From NCBI GenBank assembly GCA_002329665.1, contig DCTV01000010.1, positions 24,873 to 29,982 of the forward strand: 5,110 nucleotides of DNA, read 5' to 3'. This DNA comes from Christensenella sp. UBA1431 (lineage in GTDB: Bacteria > Bacillota > Clostridia > Christensenellales > UBA1431). Shown here piece by piece: positions 5,094-5,110 of the stretch. Each line of letters opens with the position of its first letter. The first letter of the stretch is position 1. The position numbers were made by a program, and so were the translations under genes. A model generated the notes under the pieces. That model had not been told where the DNA came from. It ran no database searches and worked only from the letters and a program-made list of their open reading frames with translations.

Positions 5094-5110
5094 CGGTTTG
5101 CCATCCGGTT

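Noticed and set aside
1..5110. Mobile element, CRISPR array, tRNA or rRNA
   Set aside because: I saw no transposase motifs, no regularly spaced repeats and no tRNA- or rRNA-like segments; the window is filled by conserved housekeeping genes.

Overview
The window is a conserved Gram-positive chromosomal segment, almost certainly from a GC-rich, spore-forming member of the Firmicutes (Clostridia-like). Three things point there. A 25-codon spoVM gene lies at 81-158. The gene neighbourhood is spoVM, then rpmB on the opposite strand, then asp23/yloU, fakA/yloV and recG, which is a classic Bacillus/Clostridium order. Strong AGGAGG ribosome binding sites are paired with frequent non-ATG starts (GTG for spoVM, TTG for fakA and recG). 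Coding regions use many G/C third positions, while the promoter region at about 840-910 is AT-rich.

Layout, left to right. Positions 2-55 may be the last codons of an upstream membrane protein. Positions 81-158 encode SpoVM, the tiny amphipathic helix that marks the forespore surface for spore-coat assembly, followed by a near-perfect terminator at 231-262. Positions 159-538 carry no gene I can support. They hold two further hairpins and then the terminator of rpmB, read from the right. rpmB (730 down to 539, minus strand) encodes a four-cysteine, zinc-ribbon form of ribosomal protein L28. A divergent promoter region (about 745-920) carries good -35/-10 pairs for rpmB and for the rightward genes; the rightward -10 box is part of an inverted repeat that could be an operator.

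Rightward come asp23/yloU (921-1271), 29 bases, then fakA/yloV (1301-2947), most likely one operon. An 8-bp perfect hairpin with a T-run lies just after fakA, and recG (best start TTG at 3027, stop at 5060) begins immediately beyond it. A second hairpin/T-run follows recG at the right edge.

Functionally this is a housekeeping locus: sporulation morphogenesis, the 50S ribosomal subunit, an envelope-associated Asp23 protein, the ATP-binding subunit of the fatty acid kinase that feeds exogenous fatty acids into phospholipid synthesis, and a branch-migration helicase for recombination and fork repair. I see no mobile element, CRISPR array, tRNA or rRNA, and no sign of a new defence or metabolic system. 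The points worth a second look are small: the missed spoVM gene and its unusual central residues, the dyad on the asp23 promoter, the terminator that argues for a different recG start, the unexplained hairpin cluster at 297-370, and an altered motif in FakA.
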